The translations under genes and the position numbers were made by a program. A DNA stretch of 64,000 nt from CAVUMR01 sp963742715 (lineage in GTDB: Bacteria > Actinomycetota > Actinomycetes > Mycobacteriales > Micromonosporaceae), in NCBI GenBank assembly GCA_963742715.1, contig CAVUMR010000001.1, forward strand, positions 1,633,744 through 1,697,743, written 5' to 3'. The notes below the pieces were generated by a model. That model did not search any database. It was not told the DNA's origin and worked only from the letters and a program-made list of their open reading frames with translations. Below, piece after piece: positions 19,214 through 29,634 of the stretch (positions are counted from its first letter, which is position 1; each line of letters begins with the position of its first letter).

Positions 19214-19905
19214 ATGACGTACCAGCCGCCACCGCTGGTGGAATACCCACCGGAGAAGCCGCCGCGCGGCCCCCGACCGGGTGCGGTCACCGCGTCCTCA
19301 GCACTGCTTTTCTTGGTGATGTTGGTGCTGGTGGTCGACGCGATCATCGGTATCGCGATGTCCGGCCGGATCGTCGACGTGACCAGGCGGGTCATGGCCG
19401 GCGAGGAAGGCGGCGACGTGGTCGTCTCCATCACCCGGGCGACCTCGATCGCCTCCTCGGTGGTGGCGATCCTCGTCGCGGTCGGCCTCGGTGTGCTGGC
19501 CTGGCTGAACCTGCGGGGCAGCAACGTGAGCCGGATCATCACCTGGTCGCTCGGCGGGTTGTACCTGGTGTGCGGCGTCTGTGGCCTGGTACAGACCGCG
19601 ACCGGACCGTTCGGTTCCGGCGGTACCAACCAGCAGGTGCGCCTGCAGCAGCAACTCGAGGACGCGCTGCCGACCTGGTACGCCCCGGTGGGTCTGGCTC
19701 TGACCCTGCTGGCCGTGATCTTCGTGATCCTGGTGATCGTCCTGCTCGCGTTGCCGGCGTCGAACCGGTACTTCCGGCCGCAGGCACAGGCGCCGCAGTA
19801 TCCGCAGGGCCAGCACCCGCAGGGCCAGTACCCGCAGGCGCCGCCGCCGGGACCGCAGTATCCCCAGGGACCGCAGCACCCGCCGGGACCGCAGTATCCC
19901 CAGGG
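19214..19905 (+). CDS. Hypothetical four-helix membrane protein with QYPQG tail, truncated at the join
   Basis: About 230 residues from ATG 19214 (GGAGGC at 19205-19210) to the sequence join. A Pro-rich start (MTYQPPPLVEYPPEKPPRG) precedes four hydrophobic helices near residues 27-48, 74-96, 103-122 and 157-182. The C-terminal tail consists of QYPQG/QHPQG pentapeptide repeats, typical of actinomycete cell-surface or division-associated membrane proteins of unknown function. The reading frame stays open past 19905 but the following residues belong to an unrelated glycosyltransferase, so the true stop is missing. A palindromic operator candidate lies upstream. Confidence 0.65.
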
Positions 19906-19920
19906 GCGCACGCTCGTGCT
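19890..19920. other. Join between two different genomes (probable chimeric assembly)
   Basis: Within the word CAGTATCCCCAGGGGCGCACG the sequence passes from QYPQG repeats of an actinomycete membrane protein to the middle of a Solirubrobacterales-type glycosyltransferase (RTLVLDDPALAEACG). Base usage changes at the same point: GTAC-rich codons end and GCGCG/CTCG-rich codons begin. No integrase, tRNA or direct repeat marks the point. Confidence 0.75.
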
Positions 19921-22593
19921 CGACGACCCGGCGCTCGCGGAGGCGTGCGGCCGGCGCGCGCAGGCGCTGCTCGACGCCGGCTGGGTCGTCGAGGCCGAGG
20001 GCGCCGGCGGTGCCCGGAAGCTGCCCGGGCGGGCTCGTCTGGAACGAGCGGCTGCGCCGCCTGCACATGCAGGCGCTCGAGGCGGGCGAGGACTTCGGCG
20101 ACATCTACTCGCCGGACGGGGCGCGCGCGTTCGCGCGCTGGCTGACGACGCCCGCCGGGTCGGGCCTGGCGGCCGGCGTCGGTCCGTACGCGCTCGATCC
20201 GTGGAACGAGCGCGAGGACATCCGCGCGGCGTTCGAGAGCCTCGAGGGCGAGGACGGCCAGCGCTACGTGGCGTGGCTGTGGGAGCACGGCCGCGCCGAG
20301 CTCGGGCTCGCCGAGGACCTGCTGCCGCCCGCGCCGGACGGCGCCGTGACCGACGAGGTGCCGCCCGTGCTCGTCACCGGCTATCTGAGCGGCAACCTCG
20401 GGCTCGGCTCGGCGGCGCGCGGCTACACGAGCGCGCTGCAGGCCGCCGGCGTGCCGGTCGCGACCTCGACGCTCCGCCGTGGCTCCCGGTCGAGGAGCGC
20501 GGCGCGGGGCCCGTCACGGCCGAGCAGCGGGAGTTCGCCGAGGTCGCGATGCCCGACGGCCGCGAGCCCGCCGTCAACCTGCTGTGCGTCAACGCCGAGC
20601 AGGTCCGCGAGTTCGCCGAGCAGGCGGGCGAGGAGACGCTGCGCTCGCGCTACACGATCGGGCAGTGGGCGTGGGAGACCGACGCGGTGCCGGCCTGGTG
20701 GGACGCGTCGTTCGACCTCGTCGACGAGGTCTGGGTCTACTCGAGCTACGTCGCCGAGAACCTCGCGCGCGCGACCGACGTCGGCGTGCCCGTGGTCGTC
20801 GTGCCGCTGCCGGTGACGAAGCCCGACGCGCACGGCGCGACGGTGCCGTTCGAGCTGCCGGACGGCTTCGTGTTCCTGTTCGCGTTCGACTTCTTCTCGA
20901 CGCTCGAGCGCAAGAACCCGCTCGGGCTGATCGAGGCGTTCAAGCGCGCGTTCGAGCCCGGCGAGGGCCCGACGCTGCTGCTCAAGACGATCAACGCGCA
21001 GTACCGCCCCGAGGCGCGCGAGCGGCTGCGGCACGCGATCGGCGACCGCGACGACATCCGGCTCGTGGACGCGATGCTCGAGCCCGCCGAGATGGCCGCG
21101 CTGTTCGAGCGCGCCGACTCCTACGTGTCGCTGCACCGCTCCGAGGGCTACGGCCTGACGCTGGCGGAGTCGATGGCGCTCGGCAAGCCCGTGATCGCCA
21201 CCGGCTACTCCGGCAACACCGACTTCATGACGCCGGCGAACTCCTACCTCGTCGACTGGGCGCTGACCGAGGTCGGGCCCGAGGCCGAGCACTACCCGGA
21301 GGAGGGGATCTGGGCCGAGCCCTCGCTCGAGCACGCCGCCGCCACGCTGCGCGAGGTCTACGGCGACCGTGCGGCGTCCGCCGCGCGCGGTGCGCGCGCC
21401 GCCGCCGACATCGCCGCCTGGCTGAGCCCCGAGGCGGTCGGCGCGATCGCGCGCAAGCGGCTCGTCCGGATCGGCCGCCGCCGCAAGGGCGCGCCGCCCG
21501 CGGCGGCCGGGGCGCCGCTCCCGGGCGGTGACTTCGAGCACCGGCTCTCCTTCGACCTCAGCGGCGGCGGCCGCGGCGGGGCGAAGGGCGCCGCGCGGCG
21601 CGCGCTGTTCCGCGCGCTGCGCCCGTACACGGCCTCCGAGCGGGAGCTCGACCTCGCGCTCGCGGCGGCGCTGCGGCGGCTCGCGCTCGAGCTCCACAGC
21701 GACCGCGCCGCCGGGTCGCGCGAGCAGGCCCGCGTCCAGCGCCGGCTCGACGAGATCGGCGGCGGCGCTGGAGGCGCTGACCCGCCACCAGGAGGACCTG
21801 CGCGGGCGCCTCGGCGTCCAGGAGGCGACGGCGGAGGGGCTCGTCCCGCGCGTCGACGACGCCCAGCGCCAGCTGCACGAGCTGATGGTCGGGGCGCGCG
21901 CCGCGCCGTACATGGCGGGCGAGGGCCTGAGCGTCTTCGAGGACGAGCGCGCCGGGCGCGTGCTCGGCTTCCGCCGCGACGCCGCGGCCGCGGAGGACGG
22001 CGAGGCGTACCGCCGCTTCGAGGAGGTCTTCCGCGGCCCCCGCGAGCGCGTCGCCGAGCTGATCGAGCCGTACGTGCCGCTGCTCGAGGGCCGCGGCCCG
22101 GTGCTCGACGTCGGCTGCGGCCGCGGCGAGCTGCTCGAGCGCCTCAAGGCGGCCGGGATCGAGGCGAGCGGGGTCGACTCCGACGCGGGCATGGCGGCGC
22201 GCGCCCGCGCGGCGGGCCTGGACGTCACGGTCGGCGACGCGATCGGCCACCTCGAGTCGCTGCCGCCGGGCAGCCTCGGCGCGATCACCGCGATCCACGT
22301 GATCGAGCACCTGCCCGCCGACGCGCTCGTGCGCTTCTTCGAGCTCGCGCACGCGCGCCTGCGCGCCGGGCGGCGTGCTCGTGGCCGAGACGATCAACCC
22401 GCACGCCGTCAACGCGCTCAAGACGTTCTGGGTCGACCCCACCCACCAGCACCCGATCTTCCCGGAGGTCGCGGTCGTGCTGGCCGACGTCGCGGGCTTC
22501 CGGCGCAGCTTCATGTGGTTCCCGCGCGGCAGCGGCGACGCCGAGGCCGACCGCTTCCGGCAGGACGCCTACGCGGTGGTGGCCGAGGTCTAG
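19906..22593 (+). CDS. Glycosyltransferase family 4-methyltransferase fusion, 5' end missing, several frameshifts
   Basis: The visible part begins inside the gene. After frame corrections (insertions near 20030, 21767 and 22369, a deletion near 20475) the order is: end of one glycosyltransferase region (RTLVLDDPALAEACG), a charged domain (ALEAGEDFGDIYSPDGARA), a second GT4 domain (VTGYLSGNLGLGSAARGYT, FVFLFAFDFFSTLERKNP, LHRSEGYGLTLAESMALGKP, the last being the nucleotide-sugar E-x7-E region), a coiled linker, then a SAM methyltransferase (VLDVGCGRGELLERLKAAG) ending FMWFPRGSGDAEADRFRQDA. Such multi-domain GTs decorate and cap cell-surface glycans. The stop at 22593 overlaps the -10 of the next gene. 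Confidence 0.8.
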
Positions 22594-22605
22594 GCTCGGG
22601 CGCCG

Positions 22606-24203
22606 ATGCCCGACGCCCGCACCAAGCGCCTCACGCTGATCGCGTGCATCCTCGGCTCGGCGGTGGTGTTCGTCGACGGCACCGTCGTCAACGTCGCGCT
22701 GCCGGCGATCCGCGACGACCTCGACACGGGCCTCGCGGCGCAGCAGTGGATCGTCGAGGCCTACCTGCTGACGCTCGGCGCGCTGCTGCTGGTCGGCGGC
22801 TCGCTCGGCGACCTGCTCGGCCGGCGGCGGATCTTCGCCGTCGGGCTGATGGGCTTCGGCGTCACCTCGGTGCTGTGCGCGCTCGCGCCGACCGCCGAGC
22901 TGCTGGTGGCGGCGCGGGCGCTGCAGGGGATCGCGGGGGCGCTGCTCGTGCCGTCGTCGCTGGCGGTCATCACCGCGACCTTCCCCGCCGAGGAGCGCGG
23001 CGCGGCGATCGGCACGTGGACGGCGTGGGCCGGCATCGCGATGGTGATCGGGCCGCTCGGCGGCGGGCTGCTGGTCGACCACGCGTCGTGGCGCTGGATC
23101 TTCGGGATCAACGTGCCGTTCGTGCTCGCGACGCTGGCGCTCGTGCGCGCGGCGGTGCCCGAGTCGGTCGACGAGGAGTCGACGCACCGCATCGACTACC
23201 TCGGCGCGCTGCTCGTCGCGCTCGGCCTCGCCGGGCCGGTGTTCGCGCTGATCGAGCAGCCGGTCTACGGCTTCGGCGACCCCGTCGTCTACCTGCCCGG
23301 GCTGATCGGCGCCGCGCTGCTCGTCGCCTTCGTCCTCCACGAGCGGCGCTCGGACCACCCGATGCTGCCGCTCGCGCATCTTCCGCTCGCGCAACTTCGC
23401 GGTCGGCAACGTCGCGACGCTGCTCGTCTACGGCGGGCTCAGCGCGGCGACGTTCTTCGTCGCGATCTACCTCCAGCAGGTCGCGGGCTACACGCGCGGT
23501 CGCGGCGGGCGTGACGCTGATGCCGATCACCGTGATCATGTTCGTGCTGTCGCGGCGCTTCGGCGCGCTCTCGGACCGCATCGGCCCGCGCGCGCTGATG
23601 GGCGCCGGGCCGCTCGCTCGGCGGGCTCGGCCTGATCTGGATGGGCCGCGTCTCGACCCGACGTCGACTACCTGACCGACTGCTGCCGGCCGTGCTGCTG
23701 TTCGGCCTCGGCCTCTCGATGACGGTGGCGCCGCTGACCAACACGGTGCTCGGCGCGGTGCCGCAGCACAACGCCGGCGTCGCGAGCGGCGCCAACAACG
23801 CGATCTCGCGCGTCGCGGGCCTGCTCGCGATCGCGGCGGTCGGCGCGGTGGTGGCCGCGCAGTTCGGCTCGGCGCTCGACGAGCGGCTGGCCGGCCGCCG
23901 AGCTCAGCCCGGCCCAGCGCGCCGCCGTGCGCGAGGTCAAGGAGCGGCCGCTGTCGGGCGGCGCGCCGGGGCGCGCGGAGCTCGACGCGCCGGTCGAGGC
24001 CGCCTCGGTCCACGCCTTCCGCTGGGGCATGGGCGTCGGCGGCGCGCTGATGATGCTCGGCGGCGTGATCTCCCTGGTCGGGATCGTCAACCCGCGCGCG
24101 CGCGGCCGCGCCGCAGCGCCGCGAGTCGCACGGCCCCGCCGCGCTCAGGTCCCGTGCCCCGAGCGCCGCGAGGCCGAGTCCGAGGCCGCGCTCGCACCGC
24201 TAG
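22606..24203 (+). CDS. MFS drug exporter of the DHA2 (EmrB/QacA) family, frameshifted
   Basis: About 530 residues after correction, 14 membrane helices expected. Motifs seen: VVFVDGTVVNVALPAI (helix 1), GGSLGDLLGRRR (loop 2-3 motif A), GPLGGGLLVDHASWRWIFGI (motif C region). Frame changes lie near 23390, 23503, 23613, 23660/23685, 23893 and one more before 24200; almost all are one-base insertions and with them the TAG at 24201 becomes the stop. DHA2 proteins export cationic drugs by proton antiport. The ATG at 22606 is nine bases after TAGGCT (22591-22596), indicating a leaderless transcript. Substrate unknown. Confidence 0.82.
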
Positions 24204-24216
24204 CCTTCGGCCTCGC

Positions 24217-25220
24217 ATGTCCCGCCGGCTCCCGACGCTCACCCCCGCCGCCTACCAGCGCGTCACCGAGGTCGCGCTCGTCGCGCTCACGCTGATCGTC
24301 TTCACGGGCGCGGCGGTCCGCCTGACCGGCTCCGGGCTCGGGTGCCCGGACTGGCCCAAGTGCTACGGCGGCGTCGCGCCGCCGCTCGAGACGCACGCCT
24401 GGATCGAGTACGGCAACCGCCTCATCTCGGGCCTCGTCGGGCTCGCCGCCGTCGCGGCGGGCGCGCTCGCGTTCCGGCGGCGGCCGTTCCGCCGCGACCT
24501 CGCGCGGCTCGGCGTGCTGCTGCCGCTGGGCGTCGCTCGGCCAGGCCGTGCTCGGCGGCTTCACGGTCCGCAACCACCTCGCCCCCGGCTTCGTCATGGG
24601 CCACTACGCGCTCTCGATGCTGATCCTCGTGGCCGCCGTCGCGCTGGCCTGGCGCGCGCGCTACGAGCCGGGCGAGCGCCCGCGGCTGCTCGACCGCACC
24701 AGCGTGTGGGCGGTGCGCGCCCTGCTCCCGCTGGGCGCGCTCGCGATCTTCTTCGGCACCGCCGCGACCGCGGCGGGGCCGCACGCCGGCGGGGCGGGGA
24801 CGGGCGACACGATCGACCGCCTGGAGTGGAAGGGGCTCAGCACGCTCGACTGGGCGATCCACCAGCACGGCGCGGCTCGCGACCGTGCTCGGCGTCGCGG
24901 TCGTCGCCGTCTTCGTCCTGCTGCGCCGCCGCGGGGCGCCCGCCGACGTGCAGCGCGCCGTCGGCGTGGCGGCCGTGCTGATCGGGGCCCAGGGCGCGGT
25001 CGGCGGGATCCAGTACGCGCTCGAGGGACCCGCCGAGATCGTCTGGGTCCACGTCGCGCTGGCCGCGCTCACCTGGCTCGCGCTGCTGTGGGCGACCGCC
25101 GCCGCGGGCCGGCCGGCGCCGGCGTCAGCGCCGCTTCCAGCCGCCCCCGAAGAAGCGGCTGAGCCGCCCGCCGCGCACGTTGGCGCTGTACTCGGGGGCT
25201 CCGGGCGCGTAGTCCGTTAG
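24217..25220 (+). CDS. ctaA: Heme A synthase CtaA/COX15 family, frameshifted
   Basis: About 333 residues after removing extra bases near 24537 and 24877. Heme A synthase oxidises the heme O methyl group for cytochrome aa3 oxidase in the membrane. Seen: FTGAAVRLTGSGLGCPDWP, the family signature, then THAWIEYGNRLISG, RNHLAPGFVMGHYALSM and STLDWAIHQHG, which supply the conserved His ligands, and eight hydrophobic segments. ATG 24217 lies ten bases after TAGCCT (24201-24206), a leaderless arrangement. The 3' end overlaps the convergent PRC-barrel gene by about 95 bases, which suggests the true stop may come earlier. Confidence 0.88.
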
Positions 25221-25464
25221 CGCGGCGGCCTCCTCGGCGTCGATCGTCAGCGTGACGCGGCGCTCGGTGATGCGGGCGACCTCCGGCGCGTCGACCCACA
25301 GCGTGGCGGTCGCCGGCGATCATCACGATGCCGTCGAAGATGTGCTCCTTCGGGTTGTCGATCGCGCGCTCGACCGTGCCGAGCTGCCGGTCGTCGGAGG
25401 AGAAGATCGGCGTGCCGCGCTGGAGCGCCTGGTAGGAGATCGGGTCGCCGTGGTCGTCGGTCAT
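25125..25464 (-). CDS. PRC-barrel domain protein, one-base frameshift
   Basis: 112 residues after removing one extra base near 25315. The N-terminal part (TPIFSSDDRQLGTVERAIDN, PKEHIFDGIVMIAGD) is a PRC-barrel, a small beta barrel found in photosynthetic reaction centre H subunits and in ribosome-maturation and stress proteins. After the frame change it continues WVDAPEVARITERRVTLTID and ends GGGWKRR. Its role is unknown; such proteins are common in Thermoleophilia. The ATG (25464) overlaps the stop of the upstream hydrolase as ATGA, so the two form a coupled pair. Confidence 0.75.
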
Positions 25465-27207
25465 CCTGAGCTCCCCTGGTTCCCTCGCTCGGCGGTCGGC
25501 AGCGCGAGCCGCAGCCGCAGCACGCGCACGGAGAACGCCCGCTGGGGCGCCTGCGCGTAGGGCGCGTCGCGGCCCAGCAGCTCGAGCTTGAAGCGGCTGC
25601 GGGCGCCGAAGCGGTAGGCGTTCGGGTGCAGCTCGAAGCGGATGCGGCCGCGCTGGCCGGGCGCGCAGGCGGTAGAGGCCGCGCGCGATCAGGCGCTGGC
25701 GCGCGCCGCGGACGGCCCACAGCCGCGCCGCGATCTGCCCGCCGGCGCCGGCGCTGCGGATCGTCGCCTGCACGGACGGCGCGCCGAGCAGCGTGAAGCC
25801 GGGGGAGCGCGCCTGGTAGGTCGCGGTGTTCGGCTCGCGCCGCGTCCGCACGCCCTTGCACCAGTCGCCCCCGGCGCCGTTGAGCGCCTTCGCCGTCGCC
25901 CGGCGGCCGCCGCGCGAGGTCAGGCGCCTGGCGCGCGCCGTGCGCAGGACGACCTCGCCGCGCTGCAGCGACGCCAGCGACGGGCCGCTGAGGCGGCGCC
26001 CGACGGCGGTCTTGGGGCAGGTCGAGACGAACGCCTGGACGTCGGGCGGCAGGGCGGGCTGGCGCGGGCGCTCGGGCTGCAGGTGGATGCGGAGGAAGTC
26101 GGCGCCGAGGTCATTGAACGCCCGGTCGGTCGCGGGCGGGTTGTGCGCCCAGCCGTGGCCGAGGTCGCCGAGCAGGAGCTTCGGCCGCGTCGCCCCCGCG
26201 CCGATGCGCAGCGCCTCGTCGGCCGGGAACAGCTCGTCGGTCCAGCCGTTCTCGATCATCAGCGGCGCCGGCTCGCTGCCGCGCAGGCCGGCGGCGCCGC
26301 CGATGTAGGTGGTGAGCGTCCGGGCGATCCCGCTGACCTCCGGCCCGAACGGCTCGCGCAGGGTGGCGCTGCGCCAGCTCGTCAGGTCGGCCTGCGGATC
26401 GGCGCCCGGCGGGGCGAGGAAGCCGGCGGCGGCGCCGCCCGCGTAGAGGAGGTCGATCCAGGTCCGCTTGGGGACCCCGAGCGGGCTGCGCGACGTGGCG
26501 GGGCGGCCGTTGGGCACGAGCGCGGTCGTGAGGTCGTACCAGCCCCAGCGCGGGAACGCGGCGGCGATGTGCAGCGGCGTGCCGCGCGGGCTGACCCAGG
26601 GCGCGAAGCTGCCGTCGGGCAGGCGGATGCGGTCGCGCAGGTAGGCGAGGCCGACCGCACGGCCGCCGCCGCCCGACACGCCGCTGACGCCGAGCCCGTC
26701 GGGGCGCGCGATGCCCTGGTCGACCAGCAGCCCGAGCAGGTGCTGGACGTCGCGGTTCTCGAAGCGGTGGTCGGCGATGTGCGTCCAGCCGCGCTCGCAG
26801 CCGGCGGTGCGCGACGCGGGCGTGCCGCAGGAGCGCCCGAACCCGCGCGCCGAGAGCGTGACCACCGCATAGCCCCGGCGGGCGTAGAAGTTGTCGTTGT
26901 AGTGGTAGGTCGAGCGGCCGTCGCCCTTCGGCGCGGTCGCCTGGAAGGTCGCCTTGGTCCCCGGGTAGCCGTGCTCGAGCACGACCGCCGGGAACGGCCC
27001 GCTGCCGCCGGGCGGCAGCGTGACGTCGACGTCGAGCGGCGTGCCGTCCCAGGAGGCCACGCGCTGGCTGAGATCGACGGTCGGGCAGAAGCGCACGCCG
27101 GCCTTGGGGGCGCAGGCGTGGCCGAACGGGGCGAGCGGCGCCTGGGCCTGCGCGGGCGCCGCGACGGCGAGGGCGGCGAGGACGAGCGCGAGGGGGAGAC
27201 GCTTCAT
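25461..27207 (-). CDS. Secreted CocE/NonD-type (X-Pro dipeptidyl-peptidase family) hydrolase, one frameshift
   Basis: 581 residues after removing an extra base near 25660. A signal peptide is evident (MKRLPLALVLAALAVAAPAQA). The alpha/beta-hydrolase domain has VLEHGYPGTKA (oxyanion region), nucleophile Ser in GVSGVSGGGG, acid in ENGWTDELFP and His in LGDLGHGWAHN; a C-terminal beta-jelly-roll (GFTLLGAPSVQATIRSAG) completes the CocE architecture. Family members hydrolyse acyl esters or X-Pro peptides; the substrate is unknown. The ATG lies eight bases after TAAGCT on the minus strand (27216-27221), so the transcript is probably leaderless. It overlaps the PRC-barrel gene start. Confidence 0.85.
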
Positions 27208-27243
27208 GCGCGCGCAGCTTACGCCGCCCCCTCCCGTCGCGGG

Positions 27244-27735
27244 TCAGGAGACCTCTTGCAGGCGCCCGGTGTCGACGTCGTAGATGAAGCCGCGGATCGA
27301 GTCCTTGTTGGGCACGAACGGGCTCGCCTCGATGCGCGCCTTGGACTGCCGGACGTCCTCCTCGAGGTCGCGGAACGTCTCGGCCGACCACTGCGGCTTG
27401 ATGCCGGTCTCGTCCTGGATCTGGCGGCGGAACTCGTCGTCCTGGAAGGTGAGCATGCCGCAGTCGGTGTGGTGGATGAGGATGATCTCCTCCGTCCCGA
27501 GCAGCCGCTGCGAGATCGCCAGCGAGCGGATCTCGTCGTCGGTCACGACGCCGCCGGCGTTGCGGATCACGTGCGCGTCGCCCTCCTCGAGGCCGAGCAC
27601 GTAGGAGGGGTTGAGCCGCGCGTCCATGCAGGCGACGACGGCGACCTTGCGCGCGGGCGGCAGCGGCAGCCCGGCCTTGTCGAACTTCTCCGCGTACGCC
27701 TCGTTGTTCTTGAGCAGCTCGTCGGTCTGGCTCAT
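27244..27735 (-). CDS. Beta-class carbonic anhydrase
   Basis: 163 residues, cytoplasmic. Interconverts CO2 and bicarbonate. Zinc ligands and catalytic dyad are visible: Cys36-x-Asp38-x-Arg40 in VVACMDARLNP, and His89 and Cys92 in HHTDCGM. The sequence RNAGGVVTDDEIRSLAIS is the conserved core of the Rv1284-like subgroup. AAAGG about six bases before ATG 27735 acts as ribosome site, one of the few clear ones in this part. It stands between the hydrolase gene and a divergent coiled-coil gene. Confidence 0.93.
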   Translation of the reverse strand: MSQTDELLKNNEAYAEKFDKAGLPLPPARKVAVVACMDARLNPSYVLGLEEGDAHVIRNAGGVVTDDEIRSLAISQRLLGTEEIILIHHTDCGMLTFQDDEFRRQIQDETGIKPQWSAETFRDLEEDVRQSKARIEASPFVPNKDSIRGFIYDVDTGRLQEVS

Positions 27736-27816
27736 GCGTGCCTTTCAGCTTGTATCGACAATCCCGATCAGGTTTATACAGATTGGGCGGCGGCCACTCG
27801 CGCGTACCCTGCCGTC

Positions 27817-28717
27817 ATGGTCGACGAGGCCGACGAGCTCTACGGGCTGCCGGACGACGAGTTCACCGCCGCCCGCGACGCGCTCGCGAAGCGCCTGCGG
27901 GCCGAGAAGCGCCGCGAGCAGGCCGATGAGGTGAAGGCGCTGCGGCGCCCGAACGTCGCGGCGGGCGCGATCAACCGGGCCGTGCGCGAGCACGGGGCCG
28001 ACGACCTGCTGGCCGCCGGCGAGGCGCTGCGGGAGGCCCACGAGGCGCTGCTCTCCGGCGCCGGCGACGCCGCGGCCGTGCGCGAGGCGACCGCGCGCGA
28101 GCGCGAGGCCGTGCGCGCCTTCGCGCGGCTGGCGCTCGGCGAGGACGCGACCGCGAGCACCGACGAGAAGGTCCGCGCGACCCTCCACGCGGCGTCGGTC
28201 GACGACGACGTCCGCGCGCTGCTCGAGGCCGGCCGCCTCGAGCGCGACGCGGAGGCCGGCGCGGACCCGATGGCGCTGCTCGCCGCCGGCGCCACGAAGT
28301 CGCGCGGCTCCGGCGCCACCAAGGCGCCCGCCAAGCCGCGCGCCAAGTCCGGCGGCGCCGGCACCACGAAGTCGGACCGCTCCGCCGCCTCGAAGTCGGA
28401 CCGCTCCGCGCGCCTCCAAGCCGGAGCGCTCGCAGCCGTCGGACGCGCAGCGGCGGCGGGAGAAGGCGGCCGAGCGTGCGCGCGAGGCCGCAGACCGCGC
28501 GCTGACCGCTCAGGCGGAGGCCGAGACGGCGTCGGAGCGCGCCCGCGCCGCGCTCGAGGAGGCCGAGGAGGCCGCACAGAAGGCGCGCGCGGTCGTCGAG
28601 GACCTGGAGGCGCACGAGCGGGCGGCCCGCCGCGCGGTCAAGGAGGCCGAGGCCGAGGCCGAGCGCCGCCGCACCGAGGCGCGGCGGGCGGTCAAGGCCG
28701 CCGAGTCGCGCGCCTGA
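27817..28717 (+). CDS. Ala/Lys-rich coiled-coil protein, one frameshift
   Basis: About 299 residues after removing an extra base near 28405. I do not recognise a named family. Residues 1-150 are helical (MVDEADELYGLPDDEFTAAR; ALAKRLRAEKRREQADEVK); the middle is a Lys/Ser/Ala/Gly-rich histone-H1-like stretch (ATKSRGSGATKAPAKPRAK); the rest is a long charged coiled coil (AAERAREAADRALTAQ). The basic middle suggests nucleic-acid binding. Similar proteins occur, to my memory, in Conexibacter and Patulibacter. ATG 27817 lies six bases after TACCCT (27805-27810), a leaderless start. Its 3' end overlaps the convergent methyltransferase by 26 bases. Confidence 0.75.
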
Positions 28718-29615
28718 CGAGCGCCGCGGCGCGCTCGCGCACGGATGCGACCGGGGCCCTGTCTGCGGTCTCGAACCAGAACGCGTCCCCGTGGCGCTCG
28801 ACCGTCTCGAAGCCCGGCGACGTCCAGAGCGGATCGAGGGGCGCGGCGATCGAGGTGTAGCGGCTGACGTAGGCGGCCGCGAACACCGGCTGCACGCGCG
28901 GGCTCTCCGCGAGCAGCCAGCACGCCAGGAGGTACTGCTCCGAGTACCAGCGATCCGCGAACTCCTGCGGGTAGTCGTCGGGGAGGCGGATGTCGTGGAC
29001 GCCGACGAGCACGCCCGCCGGCAGCAGCGAGAGCACCTCGAGGAAGAACACGACCGTGTCGCTGTTCATGAAGACGCGGTGCGAGCCGTCGAAGAACACC
29101 ATGTCCCCGCGCCGCAGCCGGCTGAACTGCGCGAGGTCGACCGACTCCAGCGGCGCGCGGATCACGGTGTCGCAGAGCGTGTCGATCTCGGCCCGCGGCG
29201 CGGGGTCGATCGACGTGAGGTGGGTGTCGAGCCCGCCGTCGCGCCGGGCGCGGGCGACGAACTTCGTGGAGTTCCCCGAGCCGATCTCCAGGTATCGCGC
29301 GGGCCGGCGCTCGCGCAGCAGCCCGTAGAGCATCGCGCCGTCGAGGCCCGGCAGGAAGTGGTTGACCCAGGCCGGCTCCTCCGGAGCATCGGGGTCGATC
29401 GCCACGCGGATGCGGCGCAGCTCCTCGATGTACGGGACGATGCCGCGCAGCTCCTGCTCGTAGCGCGCGCGGTGGCGGCTGAGGAGCGTGGCGAGGCGCG
29501 CATGCGACGGCCGGCCGTACCCCCAGCGCGGCTCGTTGCTCGCGCTCGGGGCGTAGTCGAGCGTGATGGTGAAGCCCTGCGTCTCCACGGCGAGCCGCGA
29601 TGTTACGGGGTCCAC
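28692..29615 (-). CDS. Class I SAM-dependent methyltransferase (Methyltransf_24-like)
   Basis: 307 residues from GTG 29615; an internal GTG at 29588 is possible. The Rossmann fold is seen as RYLEIGSGNSTKFVARA (SAM loop), LTSIDPAPR, VFFDGSHRVFMNSD and VGVHDIRLPDDYP. The pattern of class-24 methyltransferases, which often act with surface glycan glycosyltransferases, fits the divergent GT-C gene 20 bases away. Substrate unknown. It overlaps the preceding convergent gene at its 3' end by 26 bases, and ends ALVRRATRRP. Confidence 0.78.
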   Translation of the reverse strand: MDPVTSRLAVETQGFTITLDYAPSASNEPRWGYGRPSHARLATLLSRHRARYEQELRGIVPYIEELRRIRVAIDPDAPEEPAWVNHFLPGLDGAMLYGLLRERRPARYLEIGSGNSTKFVARARRDGGLDTHLTSIDPAPRAEIDTLCDTVIRAPLESVDLAQFSRLRRGDMVFFDGSHRVFMNSDTVVFFLEVLSLLPAGVLVGVHDIRLPDDYPQEFADRWYSEQYLLACWLLAESPRVQPVFAAAYVSRYTSIAAPLDPLWTSPGFETVERHGDAFWFETADRAPVASVRERAAALVRRATRRP

Positions 29616-29634
29616 CCGGCTACCCTGCCGCCGC

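Noticed and set aside
19890..19920. Natural genomic island boundary
   Set aside because: No integrase, tRNA, attachment repeat or transposase; the change cuts two genes and spans the whole right side, which a chimeric join explains better.
20000..25700. Programmed ribosomal frameshifting in the right-hand genes
   Set aside because: Frame changes occur in many unrelated genes without slippery heptamers or downstream structures in common, and some genes have several.
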